Positions 20,699 to 29,273 of a stretch of DNA of 64,000 nt are shown here, one piece after another. Positions within the stretch are counted from its first letter, which is position 1; each line of letters starts with the position of its first letter. Both the position numbers and the translations under genes were made by a program. The DNA lies in assembly GCF_900638025.1 (NCBI RefSeq), contig NZ_LR134481.1:1116001-1180000 (forward strand), given 5' to 3'. The stretch is from Haemophilus parainfluenzae. GTDB lineage: Bacteria; Pseudomonadota; Gammaproteobacteria; Enterobacterales; Pasteurellaceae. The notes under the pieces are model-generated. The model had not been told where the DNA came from and ran no database searches. It was given only the letters and a program-made list of their open reading frames with translations.

Positions 20699-21283
20699 AT
20701 GTATTTTGATCAAATTAAAGCTGAGCTTGTGGAAGCACAAGATGTACTAAATAAGTTTGTTTCAGATGATAACAACATCAAACTCATTGAAAAAGCAGCT
20801 AAATTGTTAGCCGAAAGCTTTAAAAATGGCGGTAAAGTATTATCTTGTGGTAATGGTGGTTCTCACTGTGATGCTATGCATTTTGCTGAAGAACTAACTG
20901 GTCGTTATCGTGAAAATCGTCCTGGTTATCCTGCAATTGCGATTTCTGATGTGAGTCATTTAAGCTGTGTAAGTAATGACTTTGGTTATGAGTATGTATT
21001 CTCTCGCTTTGTTGAGGCCGTCGGTAAAGAAGGCGATGTTTTATTCGGATTATCAACATCAGGCAATTCTAAAAATATCTTAAATGCGATTGAAGCGGCA
21101 AAAGCAAAAGGCATGAAAGTGATTGCGATGACAGGCAAAGATGGCGGTAAAATGGCAGGTCTAGCGGATGTTGAAATTCGAGTACCACACTTTGGTTATG
21201 CAGATCGTATTCAAGAAATCCACATCAAAGTGATTCATATTTTAATGATGTTAGTTGAATTTGAAATGGCGAAAGAGGCTTAA
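20699..21283 (+). CDS. gmhA: GmhA, sedoheptulose 7-phosphate isomerase
   Basis: SIS-domain isomerase that makes D-glycero-manno-heptose 7-phosphate, the first step of the heptose pathway for lipooligosaccharide core. The 194-aa product has [20 protein letters not shown] (about residues 48-67), [11 protein letters not shown] and the C-terminal [13 protein letters not shown]. The start at 20699 follows AAGGAGAAT; an upstream in-frame ATG at 20657 adds a non-homologous extension and was rejected. Divergent from the ligase, with its own terminator. Confidence 0.96.
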   Translation: MYFDQIKAELVEAQDVLNKFVSDDNNIKLIEKAAKLLAESFKNGGKVLSCGNGGSHCDAMHFAEELTGRYRENRPGYPAIAISDVSHLSCVSNDFGYEYVFSRFVEAVGKEGDVLFGLSTSGNSKNILNAIEAAKAKGMKVIAMTGKDGGKMAGLADVEIRVPHFGYADRIQEIHIKVIHILMMLVEFEMAKEA

Positions 21284-21321
21284 TACGCGACAAGTGCGGT
21301 TAAAAATTCAATGATTTAAAG

Positions 21322-21349
21322 ATCCCAAAAAGCTTTTTGGGATTTTTTA
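21322..21349 (+). terminator. gmhA terminator
   Basis: Palindromic stem ATCCCAAAAAG/CTTTTTGGGAT (21322-21343) followed by TTTTTTAT; an uptake signal AAGTGCGGT lies just before it at about 21292. Confidence 0.92.
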
Positions 21350-21360
21350 TAAAAAATACT

Positions 21361-21395
21361 TGCATAAATAATCACTAAAAAGTAATATTTATTCA
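21361..21395 (+). promoter_or_regulatory. Putative tandem ARG boxes (ArgR operator)
   Basis: Two imperfect matches to TGAAT-W4-ATTCA: TGCAT-AAAT-AATCA (21361-21374) and GTAAT-ATTT-ATTCA (21382-21395). Their starts are exactly 21 bp apart, the spacing of paired ARG boxes bound by an ArgR hexamer. They lie 38 nt upstream of artP. Each box is weak; the spacing and the arginine-transport context raise confidence. Confidence 0.5.
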
Positions 21396-21432
21396 TTATT
21401 ATAAGTCAATCAAGGATAGCAGTAAACTTAAA

Positions 21433-22170
21433 ATGGCGATTAGTGTTAAAAATTTGAATTTCTTTTATGGTTCATCACAGGCATTGTTTGATATCAATCT
21501 TGATGCACAAGAAGGCGATACCGTGGTGTTACTCGGACCAAGTGGGGCAGGGAAAAGTACGTTAATCCGTACATTAAATTTATTAGAAGTGCCAACCTCT
21601 GGTGAATTGCATATTGCGAATAACCATTTTGATTTATCTCAGGCGAATAATAATCCGAAAGCCATTCGTCAACTTCGTCAAGATGTGGGGATGGTATTCC
21701 AACAATATAATCTTTGGCCACATTTAACAGTGATTGAAAACCTAATTGAAGCGCCGAAAAAAGTGTTAGGCATTAGCGAGGAAAAAGCGAAAAAAGATGC
21801 ATTAGAACTTTTAAAACGTTTACGTTTGGAAGAGCATGCCGATCGTTTCCCGCTTCACTTATCTGGCGGACAGCAACAACGTGTAGCCATTGCTCGGGCA
21901 TTAATGATGAAACCACAAGTGTTGTTGTTTGATGAACCAACGGCAGCGTTAGATCCTGAGATTACAGCTCAAGTTGTTGATATCATTAAAGAACTTCAAC
22001 AAACAGGCATTACTCAGGTGATTGTGACCCACGAAGTCAACGTGGCACAAAAAGTGGCGACAAAGGTCGTTTATATGGAACAAGGTAAGATTATTGAAAT
22101 GGGCTGTGCAGATTGCTTTGATAATCCAAAAACCGAACAGTTTAAACAATATCTTTCACACTCAGAATGA
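21433..22170 (+). CDS. artP: ArtP, arginine ABC transporter ATPase
   Basis: Cytoplasmic ATP-binding subunit of the arginine importer. The 245-aa product has Walker [10 protein letters not shown] (about 36-44), Q-loop [12 protein letters not shown], signature LSGGQQQR and Walker B VLLFDEP. First gene of artPIQM; artI starts 11 nt after its stop. Gene order (ligase, gmhA, artP, artI, artQ, artM) is as in H. influenzae. Confidence 0.95.
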   Translation: MAISVKNLNFFYGSSQALFDINLDAQEGDTVVLLGPSGAGKSTLIRTLNLLEVPTSGELHIANNHFDLSQANNNPKAIRQLRQDVGMVFQQYNLWPHLTVIENLIEAPKKVLGISEEKAKKDALELLKRLRLEEHADRFPLHLSGGQQQRVAIARALMMKPQVLLFDEPTAALDPEITAQVVDIIKELQQTGITQVIVTHEVNVAQKVATKVVYMEQGKIIEMGCADCFDNPKTEQFKQYLSHSE

Positions 22171-22181
22171 GGAAACACAAC

Positions 22182-22901
22182 ATGAAAAAATTACTTTTAA
22201 GCGTAATGTTAATGGGCTCAGCTTTTGCTGCAAATGCACAAGAAATCACTTTCGCAATGGAGCCGAGCTATCCGCCATTTGAAACAACGAATGAAAAAGG
22301 CGAAATTGTCGGTTTTGATGTGGATGTTGCGAATGCAATTTGTAAGGAAATTCAAGCAATTTGTCACTTTAAAAGCCAAGCTTTTGATGCGTTAATTCCA
22401 GGCTTAAAATCTAAACGTTTTGATGCTTCAATTTCTGCTATTGATATTACTGATGCTCGTGCAAAACAAGTGGCTTTCTCCAATGCTTACTATGATAGTT
22501 CAGCAAGCTATGTAGTGTTAAAAGGTAAAGCGGATTTAGCTTCAGCAAAAACAGTTGGTGTTCAAAACGGCACAACGTTTCAACAATATACTGCAGCAGA
22601 AAACAAACAATATAATGCGAAAGCTTATGCAAGCCTCCAAGATGCGATTTTAGACTTAAAAAATGGCCGTATTGATATTATCTTCGGTGATACAGCGGTG
22701 TTAGCAGATATGATTTCAAAAGAAGCTGAAATTCAATTTGTAGGCGACAAAGTGACAGATAAAAAATATTTCGGTAATGGTTTAGGTATCGCAGTGAATA
22801 AATCAAGCAAAGAATTGCTTGAAAGTTTGAATAAAGGTTTAGAAGCGTTGAAAACAAACGGCGAATACCAAAAAATCTATGATAAATGGATGACTAAATA
22901 A
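22182..22901 (+). CDS. artI: ArtI, periplasmic arginine-binding protein
   Basis: Substrate-binding protein (SBP family 3) of the arginine importer. A signal peptide (residues 1-19, ending ANA) precedes a 220-aa mature domain with the typical start [14 protein letters not shown] and the [17 protein letters not shown] motif. The start at 22182 (GAGGAAAC 6 nt upstream) is preferred to the in-frame ATG at 22167, which overlaps artP. 239 aa in total. Confidence 0.95.
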   Translation: MKKLLLSVMLMGSAFAANAQEITFAMEPSYPPFETTNEKGEIVGFDVDVANAICKEIQAICHFKSQAFDALIPGLKSKRFDASISAIDITDARAKQVAFSNAYYDSSASYVVLKGKADLASAKTVGVQNGTTFQQYTAAENKQYNAKAYASLQDAILDLKNGRIDIIFGDTAVLADMISKEAEIQFVGDKVTDKKYFGNGLGIAVNKSSKELLESLNKGLEALKTNGEYQKIYDKWMTK

Positions 22902-22904
22902 TCT

Positions 22905-23576
22905 ATGTTTTATGATTATCTTACATTAATTGGACACGCAGCCCTAATGACCTTAGGGCTTGCTATTTGCTCTCTGATTGTCGGTTTATTACTCAGTATT
23001 GTTTTTACAGGACTAGAGGCTAATAAATATGCATTTATTGCGAAACCAACCGTGATTATCATTGCTTTATTGCGTGGTTTACCGGAAATCTTAGTCGTAT
23101 TACTAATTTATTTCGGGTCAACCCAAGTCGTGGAAATGCTAACGGGGGAGTATATTGAATTTAGCGCATTTGGTTGTGGTGTATTTGCATTGTCTTTGAT
23201 TTTTGCCTCTTATGCTTCACAAACCTTACGCGGTGCGATTCAAGCCATTCCAAAAGGGCAGTGGGAATCAGGTGCTGCTTTAGGATTAAGCCGTGCTTAT
23301 ACCTTCATCAATTTAATTATGCCACAAGTATGGCGACATGCTTTACCGGGTTTAAGCAACCAATGGCTCGTGTTATTAAAAGATACCGCACTGGTGTCGT
23401 TAATTGGGGTAGATGATTTAATGCGTCAAGCAGGGTATATCAATACAAATACCCACGAGCCTTTTACTTGGTATGGCATTGCAGCATTAATTTATTTAGT
23501 GATTACGTTGATCAGCCAAGCGGGTATTCGCAAATTAGAATTACGTTTCACGCGATTTGAACGGGGAGTCGAATAA
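22905..23576 (+). CDS. artQ: ArtQ, arginine ABC transporter permease
   Basis: Inner-membrane permease of the HisMQ type, 223 aa with about five membrane helices. The EAA loop that contacts the ATPase is visible in [21 protein letters not shown] near residues 109-129. It lies 3 nt after artI and overlaps artM by one base. Confidence 0.95.
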   Translation: MFYDYLTLIGHAALMTLGLAICSLIVGLLLSIVFTGLEANKYAFIAKPTVIIIALLRGLPEILVVLLIYFGSTQVVEMLTGEYIEFSAFGCGVFALSLIFASYASQTLRGAIQAIPKGQWESGAALGLSRAYTFINLIMPQVWRHALPGLSNQWLVLLKDTALVSLIGVDDLMRQAGYINTNTHEPFTWYGIAALIYLVITLISQAGIRKLELRFTRFERGVE

Positions 23577-24259
23577 TGTTTCAAGAGTATTTAGCAGTGA
23601 TTGCTCAAGGCATTCCGACTAGCCTGCTGCTTACGGTCGTCGCATTGTTTATTGCCTTTTTTCTCGCATTGGGCTTAACCTTCTTGCTTTCTATTGGCAA
23701 TAAATTGGTGAAAAGTGCGGTCAATTTGTTCCTTGTTTTATTTACAGGGACTCCGCTTTTAGTGCAGTTTTTCTTAATTTATGCAGGCCCAGGCCAATTC
23801 CAATGGTTGGTGGACAGCCCATTATGGGGATTATTTTCCAACGCATGGTTCTGTGCAGCATTAGCGTTGGCTTTGAATAGTGCCGCTTATTCAACCCAAT
23901 TATTCCACGGAGCGGTAAAAGCAATCTCTAAAGGTCAATGGGAAAGCTGTGCGGCATTAGGATTAAGTCGTCTGCAGACTTTAAAAATCTTAATTCCTTA
24001 TGCGTTAAAACGTGCGCTCCCGTCTTATACCAATGAAATTATCTTGGTATTTAAAGGTACAGCATTAGCTTCTACCATTACGATCATGGATATCATGGGA
24101 TATGCTCGCCAACTTTACGGTACTGAATATGATGCGCTAACTATCTACGGTATTGCAGGCGGTATTTATCTCATCATTACCGGTATCGCCACTTTATTAC
24201 TCCGTCAGTTAGAAAATAAAGTGTTGTCATTCGAACGTATTGATACCGCCAAGGCATAA
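23576..24259 (+). CDS. artM: ArtM, arginine ABC transporter permease
   Basis: Second permease of the arginine importer, 227 aa, five membrane helices, with the EAA loop AISKGQWESCAALGLSRLQTL near residues 117-137. Its ATG shares a base with the artQ stop (TAATG). Last gene of the operon, closed by a terminator at 24281. Confidence 0.95.
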   Translation: MFQEYLAVIAQGIPTSLLLTVVALFIAFFLALGLTFLLSIGNKLVKSAVNLFLVLFTGTPLLVQFFLIYAGPGQFQWLVDSPLWGLFSNAWFCAALALALNSAAYSTQLFHGAVKAISKGQWESCAALGLSRLQTLKILIPYALKRALPSYTNEIILVFKGTALASTITIMDIMGYARQLYGTEYDALTIYGIAGGIYLIITGIATLLLRQLENKVLSFERIDTAKA

Positions 24260-24280
24260 AGTGCGGTCAAAAATAGAAAC

Positions 24281-24315
24281 AAATCGGGCAGTTTAAAAAT
24301 TGCCCGATTTTTTAT
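24281..24315 (+). terminator. artPIQM terminator
   Basis: A 10-bp stem AAATCGGGCA/TGCCCGATTT (24281-24290 with 24301-24310) followed by a T-run. An uptake signal (AAAGTGCGGTCA) sits between artM and the stem. Confidence 0.9.
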
Positions 24316-24351
24316 ATGATTAAAGAAAATATTTTTATTTATGAGGCAATT

Positions 24352-25302
24352 ATGTCCGAATCATCTTCCCTAAAATTCCATCTCGAACTATTACGTTTAA
24401 TTCCGAAAAACTATTCCATCAGCTCATTAGAACTGCGAGAGAAATTGCTTGCATTAGGTATTGAGCGGGATTTGCGCAGTATTCAGCGTGCATTGAATAC
24501 GTTATGTGAGCAGTTTGAAATTGATTGCAATACCAATGATAAGCCCTATAGCTATCGTTGGAAGCCTGATGCAAAAGGCTTAGATATGCCAATTTTAAAT
24601 GAACAACAGTCGTTGGTGTTAATGTTGGCGAAGCAATATTTAGCTGGTATTTTACCTGCCAATATTATGCAATCGATGGAGGGGTTCTTTAAACAAGCGG
24701 ATTACAATCTTGCTTATGAAGCGCATAAAAAAGGGGCTTCAGAATGGCTCAATAAAGTGGCTATTGCACCAAATAACCAGCCATTATTGCCTGCAAAAAT
24801 TGATCCTGAAATTTTTAAGCAAATTAGTACTGCACTTTATCAAAACCGCTTTTTGCAAGTGCATTATCGTAGTATTCATGGCAAAGAACATAAGGCTAAA
24901 GTTAAGCCACTTGCTCTTGTTCAGCAAGGCCCTAGCAGTTATGTGGTGGCAGAATATGAGCATGGTGATATCTTACATTTAGCTTTGCATCGATTACTTG
25001 AAGTGAATGTCAGCACAATGCAATTTGAACGCCCGAAATTTAATCTAAAAGCTTATGTTGAAAGCCAAAAATTTGGTTTTAGTTCGGGTAGAAAGATTCG
25101 TTTAACTTTCCGTATTGATAAAAAAACAGGTGGCTTTTTAACAGAAACACCATTGTCAACCGATCAAACAGTAAAAGATTATGGCTCTGAATATGAAATT
25201 TCCGCGACCGTGATTGAGAGCGCCATGCTAGAGTGGTGGATTGCCCATTTTGGTGAAGATTACCAAGAAATTGACCGCACTTATTTAGACGAAAATGCTT
25301 AA
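24352..25302 (+). CDS. WYL-domain transcriptional regulator
   Basis: A 316-aa regulator with an N-terminal helix-turn-helix (about 10-75, with SLELREKLLALGIERDLRSI), a central WYL domain (about 150-230, with PLALVQQGPSSYVVAEY) and a C-terminal WCX-like part. WYL proteins sense nucleic-acid or nucleotide ligands and often control defence or DNA-damage genes. The start at 24352 (GAGG 7 nt upstream) is preferred to 24316. It heads the accessory island; its stop codon abuts the first of three shared palindromes (25303), making it the natural candidate to bind them. No such palindrome precedes the gene itself. Confidence 0.88.
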   Translation: MSESSSLKFHLELLRLIPKNYSISSLELREKLLALGIERDLRSIQRALNTLCEQFEIDCNTNDKPYSYRWKPDAKGLDMPILNEQQSLVLMLAKQYLAGILPANIMQSMEGFFKQADYNLAYEAHKKGASEWLNKVAIAPNNQPLLPAKIDPEIFKQISTALYQNRFLQVHYRSIHGKEHKAKVKPLALVQQGPSSYVVAEYEHGDILHLALHRLLEVNVSTMQFERPKFNLKAYVESQKFGFSSGRKIRLTFRIDKKTGGFLTETPLSTDQTVKDYGSEYEISATVIESAMLEWWIAHFGEDYQEIDRTYLDENA

Positions 25303-25333
25303 CGACATAAATTGTCGCTTCATCTTTTATCAT
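25303..25333 (+). promoter_or_regulatory. Island operator/promoter 1
   Basis: Palindrome CGACA-TAAAT-TGTCG (25303-25317), then 10 nt, then the -10-like TATCAT (25328-25333), 27 nt before the nucleotidase ATG. The same arrangement recurs at 28122 and 32114. The palindrome replaces the expected -35 region. Confidence 0.8.
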
Positions 25334-25360
25334 TAAGCCATCAACAGAGAGGGCATTAAA

Positions 25361-26238
25361 ATGAAGAAAATTGTTTATATTGATATGGATAATGTGATGG
25401 TTGATTTCCCGTCTGGTATTGCAAAATTAGATGAGAAAACCAAGCAAGAGTATGAAGGGCGATATGATGAAGTTGAGGGCATTTTTAGCTTAATGGACCC
25501 CATGCCAAACGCCATTTCTGCCGTTCATAAATTGATGAAGAAATATCATATTTACGCACTTTCTACCGCGCCTTGGCATAATCCATCGGCGTGGAGTGAT
25601 AAAGTGAAATGGATTCAGCATTATTTCGGCGAAGAAAAAGGCTCGGCATTATACAAACGGTTAATTTTATCTCACCATAAAAACCTGAACCAAGGCGATT
25701 ATTTAATTGATGATTGCACTAAAAATGGGGCAGATAAATTCGAAGGCAAACATTTACATTTTGGTACTGAACAATTTGTTAACTGGAACTGTGTACTATC
25801 TTACTTAGATTGTGGCCCTTTTACGCCAAGTGATATTTTGCAAGATTGTTTAAAAAAATCAGCCGCACTTGTACAAGTTGAAAATGAGGAACAAAGTCGA
25901 ATCATTGGTGCTTTTGCAGATCGCTATAAATGGCAAGTGTTTAATTTGGCATGTGTTTATGCGGATGAAACAGCAACCGAACAGAAAACGGTCTATTTAA
26001 TTATCAGCCCTTATCTCAGTGATGAATTTAAAATACGTATTGAAGCAATGAGTGCCCATATTCAAGCCGAATATGACGTGTTATTACGCTCAAAATCACA
26101 GCTAAAACAATATTTCCAAAGCCATTCTTACATATTGAAAGCTATGCTTATCAACCCCTTTATAAAGCGGGGAATATATTTGGCATGATGGCGAGAGATA
26201 GACAGATTGATGAAATTTTAGAAGAAAAAGGAGCCTGA
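25361..26238 (+). pseudogene. 5'(3')-deoxyribonucleotidase-like HAD protein with extra C-terminal domain, frameshifted
   Basis: Residues 1-155 resemble the NT5C-type HAD phosphatases (DMDNVMVDFPSGI nucleophile motif, ALSTAPWHN, YLIDDCTKNGADKF), which dephosphorylate deoxynucleoside monophosphates. Residues about 156-290 form a further domain I do not recognise. The open frame ends at 26188 with an unrelated tail. A different frame from about 26125 reads HIESYAYQPLYKAGNIFGMM and continues to a TGA at 26236-26238, just before the sirtuin. One missing base near 26115-26130 therefore breaks the last 35 or so codons. First gene behind operator 1. Confidence 0.65.
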
Positions 26239-26241
26239 AAA

Positions 26242-26952
26242 ATGACGGTGAAAAATAAACCAATTTGCGTGGTATTAACTGGGGCAGGAATTAGTGCTGA
26301 AAGTGGCATTCCTACTTTTAGAGCGGAAGATGGATTGTGGGCTGGACATAAAGTAGAAGAAGTTTGTACGCCCGAAGCCTTAAAGAAAAACCGTGCAAAA
26401 GTGCTCGATTTCTATAACCAACGTCGTAAAAATGCCGCAGCGGCTAAACCAAACGCTGCGCATATCGCCTTAGTTGAATTAGAAAAAGCTTATGATGTGA
26501 GAATCATCACGCAAAATGTGGATAATTTACATGAACGTGCAGGAAGCTCGAATGTTTTACATTTACATGGAGAATTAAATAAAGCACGCAGTAGTTTTGA
26601 TGAGAGCTATATTATAGATTGCTTTGGTGATCAGAAATTGGAAGATAAAGATCCAAACGGACATTCAATGCGCCCATATATTGTTTTTTTCGGCGAAATG
26701 GTACCAATGCTAGAGCGAGCCGTGGATATTGTTGAACAAGCGGATGTGGTGTTGGTCATCGGTACGTCTTTGCAAGTGTATCCTGCTAACGGCTTAGTTA
26801 ATGAAGCCCCAAGAAAAGCGCCAATTTACTTGATCGATCCAAATCCCAATACAGGCTTTGTTCGTAAGCAAGTTATTGCAATAAAAGAAAAAGCAGGTGA
26901 GGGTGTTCCGAAAGTGGTAGCCGAGTTATTGGAGAAAATTAAAAAATCATAG
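26242..26952 (+). CDS. Sirtuin (SIR2-family NAD-dependent deacylase), zinc-site lost
   Basis: A 236-aa SIR2-fold protein with the NAD-binding motifs GAGISAESGIPTFR (15-28), TQNVDNLHERAG and the catalytic His in LHLHGE, plus VIGTSLQVYPA. The four zinc-binding cysteines of CobB are absent: the region after the catalytic His reads NKARSSFDESYIIDCFGDQ. This is a known zinc-less subgroup. It could deacylate proteins or consume NAD. It starts 3 nt after the restored end of the nucleotidase gene, sharing operator 1, and has an AAAGGAG ribosome site. Confidence 0.9.
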   Translation: MTVKNKPICVVLTGAGISAESGIPTFRAEDGLWAGHKVEEVCTPEALKKNRAKVLDFYNQRRKNAAAAKPNAAHIALVELEKAYDVRIITQNVDNLHERAGSSNVLHLHGELNKARSSFDESYIIDCFGDQKLEDKDPNGHSMRPYIVFFGEMVPMLERAVDIVEQADVVLVIGTSLQVYPANGLVNEAPRKAPIYLIDPNPNTGFVRKQVIAIKEKAGEGVPKVVAELLEKIKKS

Positions 26953-26975
26953 AAAATAGACCGCACTTTTTAAAC

Positions 26976-26999
26976 AAATAGCGACTTCAGTCGCTATTT
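26976..26999. terminator. Bidirectional terminator between sirtuin and rhuM-fic genes
   Basis: An almost perfect palindrome with arms AAATAGCGACT (26976-26986) and AGTCGCTATTT (26989-26999), centred between two convergent genes; an uptake signal (ACCGCACTTTT) lies just upstream at 26960. Confidence 0.8.
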
Positions 27000-27012
27000 A
27001 TCATTACTTATC

Positions 27013-28005
27013 TTACTTATGTTTAAGCATATGCATAATAAGCCTAATAAGCGTTTCTTTTTGTTTCGGATCAGATTCTGCAACTAATAAAGTGAGTGCT
27101 GCAAGCCCCGTATCATTGATAACCGGATGCCCATTATGATCAAACAAACGCCCATTTCTATGTAAGAAATCAACAAATAAAAATGCGCCACTACGTTTAT
27201 TACCATCAGAAAAAGGATGGTTCTTAACGACAAAATAAAGTAAATGTGCCGCTTTTGCTTCAATGCTTGGATAAGCGGGTTCACCAAATACACTTTGATC
27301 TAAATTGCCTAAAATCGCAGATAAGCCATTATCTCGTTCACGTCCAAACAGATCACTTGCTTCACCTTTTGCCATCAGCTGTAATTTTAACTCTGCTAGT
27401 GCAGAGCAGGCCTCAGCATAAGTCGGTAATGTACCGCCTTGCTGTGTTTGTGGTTCGCTAAGTAAACCTTCATCATATTGTTGTAGCCATAAAAAGGTAT
27501 GTGTATAACGGCTGACAATATCCACTAATCCACGACCGCTTTCTAGCGTTAATTCCGATGAATTTGCCGTTTTTTGAATAAGTGCAAGTGCTTGTTCTAA
27601 TTCATTAGCATTTTGCTGTAAACGTTTTTGATTAATGGTATAGCCTTGAGTCAGATATTCTTTTAAACGTGCAGTTGCCCAAATTCTAAATTTAGTACCT
27701 AAAATAGAATTAACTCTATAGCCCACAGATATAATTACATCAAGATTATAGTATTCGATTGTTCGATGAATTTGTCTTTTGCCTTCAATTTGAACTGTTG
27801 CATTTTTTGCAACAGTTGCTTCTCTATTTAACTCGCCATCAGTATAGATATTGCGTAAATGACGTGAAATAACGGACTTATCTCGCCCAAATAAATCAGC
27901 CATCTGCTGTAAACTTAGCCAAACGGTGTCATTTTCAAATCTTACTTCCACTTGCGTTGTGCCATCTTGAGCTTGGTAAATTTCAATCGGATTTTGGTTA
28001 TTCAT
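27013..28005 (-). CDS. RhuM-family/Fic-Doc fusion protein
   Basis: A 330-aa protein with an N-terminal RhuM-type DNA-binding-like region (WLSLQQMADLFGRDKSVISRH, about 29-49) and a C-terminal Fic/Doc domain whose active motif is HPFSDGNKRSG with catalytic His263. Fic and Doc enzymes transfer AMP or phosphate to target proteins; Doc is a toxin acting on EF-Tu. No antitoxin-like gene adjoins it, so the N-terminal domain may restrain activity. It faces the opposite way to the rest of the island. Ribosome site AGGAAA. Toxin role is inferred. Confidence 0.85.
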   Translation of the reverse strand: MNNQNPIEIYQAQDGTTQVEVRFENDTVWLSLQQMADLFGRDKSVISRHLRNIYTDGELNREATVAKNATVQIEGKRQIHRTIEYYNLDVIISVGYRVNSILGTKFRIWATARLKEYLTQGYTINQKRLQQNANELEQALALIQKTANSSELTLESGRGLVDIVSRYTHTFLWLQQYDEGLLSEPQTQQGGTLPTYAEACSALAELKLQLMAKGEASDLFGRERDNGLSAILGNLDQSVFGEPAYPSIEAKAAHLLYFVVKNHPFSDGNKRSGAFLFVDFLHRNGRLFDHNGHPVINDTGLAALTLLVAESDPKQKETLIRLIMHMLKHK

Positions 28006-28121
28006 ATTCTTTTTCCTAATAAATTACATGTATATATAAACAGATAAATGTGCATATTGCAATACAGATAATCTTATTTGCAAACAATCTTCTAAAAATA
28101 ACCGCTTGTAATATTCACTAA

Positions 28122-28152
28122 CGACACGAATTGTCGCTTCTCTTCCTATAAT
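28122..28152 (+). promoter_or_regulatory. Island operator/promoter 2
   Basis: Palindrome CGACA-CGAAT-TGTCG (28122-28136), 10 nt, then a perfect -10 TATAAT (28147-28152). It leads into the FtsK-gamma/sirtuin/PP2C operon and lies divergent to the rhuM-fic gene start. Confidence 0.85.
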
Positions 28153-28230
28153 TTTTCCATAAAAGAGAGATTTTTTACTTTTTACAAGACGCTTAAGCCC
28201 TTTCTATATAAACAACACAGGAGAAAAATT

Positions 28231-28431
28231 ATGGCAATGAAAGTGACTTTTAAACGCAATCCGCTTTTTGAGGATGTAAAAAAATTCGTGCAACAAGAAA
28301 AATTTACATCTGGTTCACGGATTCAACGCAAATTTAGTTTAGGCTTTAATCGAGCTGCGAGAATTGTAGAACAACTAGAAGAAGCTGGAATTATTTCACC
28401 AATGAAAAATAGACAGAGAAAAGTATTATGA
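28231..28431 (+). CDS. Stand-alone FtsK-gamma-like winged-helix protein
   Basis: A 66-aa protein made of a single winged helix closely resembling the C-terminal gamma domain of FtsK: NPLFEDVKKFV, then IQRKFSLGFNRAARIVEQL and EAGIISP. In FtsK this domain binds the polar KOPS sequences and activates XerD. Here it is free-standing, so it may be a small DNA-binding regulator or a targeting subunit. GGAGAAA precedes the ATG. Its stop overlaps the next ATG by 4 nt (ATGA), so it is coupled to the sirtuin. Confidence 0.85.
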   Translation: MAMKVTFKRNPLFEDVKKFVQQEKFTSGSRIQRKFSLGFNRAARIVEQLEEAGIISPMKNRQRKVL

Positions 28432-29273
28432 AAAATGATTTAAATTATGCAGTGGAACTTATCCGCAAGGCTGATGGCATTTTAATTACTGCCGGGGCAG
28501 GAATGAGTGTAGATTCAGGTTTGCCGGATTTTAGAAGTGTCGGTGGGTTTTGGAATGCCTACCCAATGTTTAAAGGACGAAATATCAATTTCCAAGATAT
28601 TGCGACGCCATTGGCTTATGAAACCCATAAAGAGTTAGCTTATTGGTTTTACGGGCATCGCTTGTCGCAATATCGTGCAACAAACCCGCATGAGGGCTAC
28701 CAAATTTTAAAACGTTGGGCAGAAAGCAAACCGCATGGTTATTTTGTTTTTACAAGTAATGTGGATGGGCATTTTCAGAAAGCGGGGTTTGAAGAAGGAC
28801 GCATTTATGAAGTGCATGGCACACTAGAGCGTTTACAGTGTACGCATAATTGCCGGGATCTGAGCTGGTCTGCAAAAGAATTTCAACCTGTGGTGGATAA
28901 CGAAAACTTGCGCTTATTGAGTGAGCCGCCTCGTTGCCATTATTGTCAGCGTTTGGCAAGACAAAATGTACTCATGTTTGACGATTATTTTTACAGCAGT
29001 AATTATCAAAATTTAAAACGAAATAAGCTCGATTTATGGTTAAAAGAAGTGCAAAATCTCGTTGTCATCGAACTGGGGGCAGGGAAAGCCATTCCAACTG
29101 TGCGTCGATTTTCTGAGCGTACGGCGAAAGCAAAAAAGGGGGGATTTATCCGTATTAACCCACAAGATGCAGGCGTACCGAAAATGCACTTTTTAAGTCT
29201 CGAAATGAAGGCCTTAGATGCGCTAAAAGCGATTGATCGCCTGCTAAATCCTTCTCAACAAGCGGTTGAATAA
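28428..29273 (+). CDS. Zinc-type SIR2-family protein
   Basis: A 281-aa SIR2-fold protein distinct from the one at 26242: NAD motifs GAGMSVDSGLPDFRS (about 20-34) and TSNVDGHFQKAG, catalytic His in VHGTLE, and an intact zinc knuckle CTHNC...CHYC (about 139-177). The conserved FGE-type segment of deacetylases is replaced by MFDDYFY. It could be a deacylase, an ADP-ribosyltransferase or an NAD hydrolase. Coupled by overlap to the FtsK-gamma gene upstream (4 nt) and the PP2C gene downstream (1 nt). Confidence 0.88.
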   Translation: MKNDLNYAVELIRKADGILITAGAGMSVDSGLPDFRSVGGFWNAYPMFKGRNINFQDIATPLAYETHKELAYWFYGHRLSQYRATNPHEGYQILKRWAESKPHGYFVFTSNVDGHFQKAGFEEGRIYEVHGTLERLQCTHNCRDLSWSAKEFQPVVDNENLRLLSEPPRCHYCQRLARQNVLMFDDYFYSSNYQNLKRNKLDLWLKEVQNLVVIELGAGKAIPTVRRFSERTAKAKKGGFIRINPQDAGVPKMHFLSLEMKALDALKAIDRLLNPSQQAVE

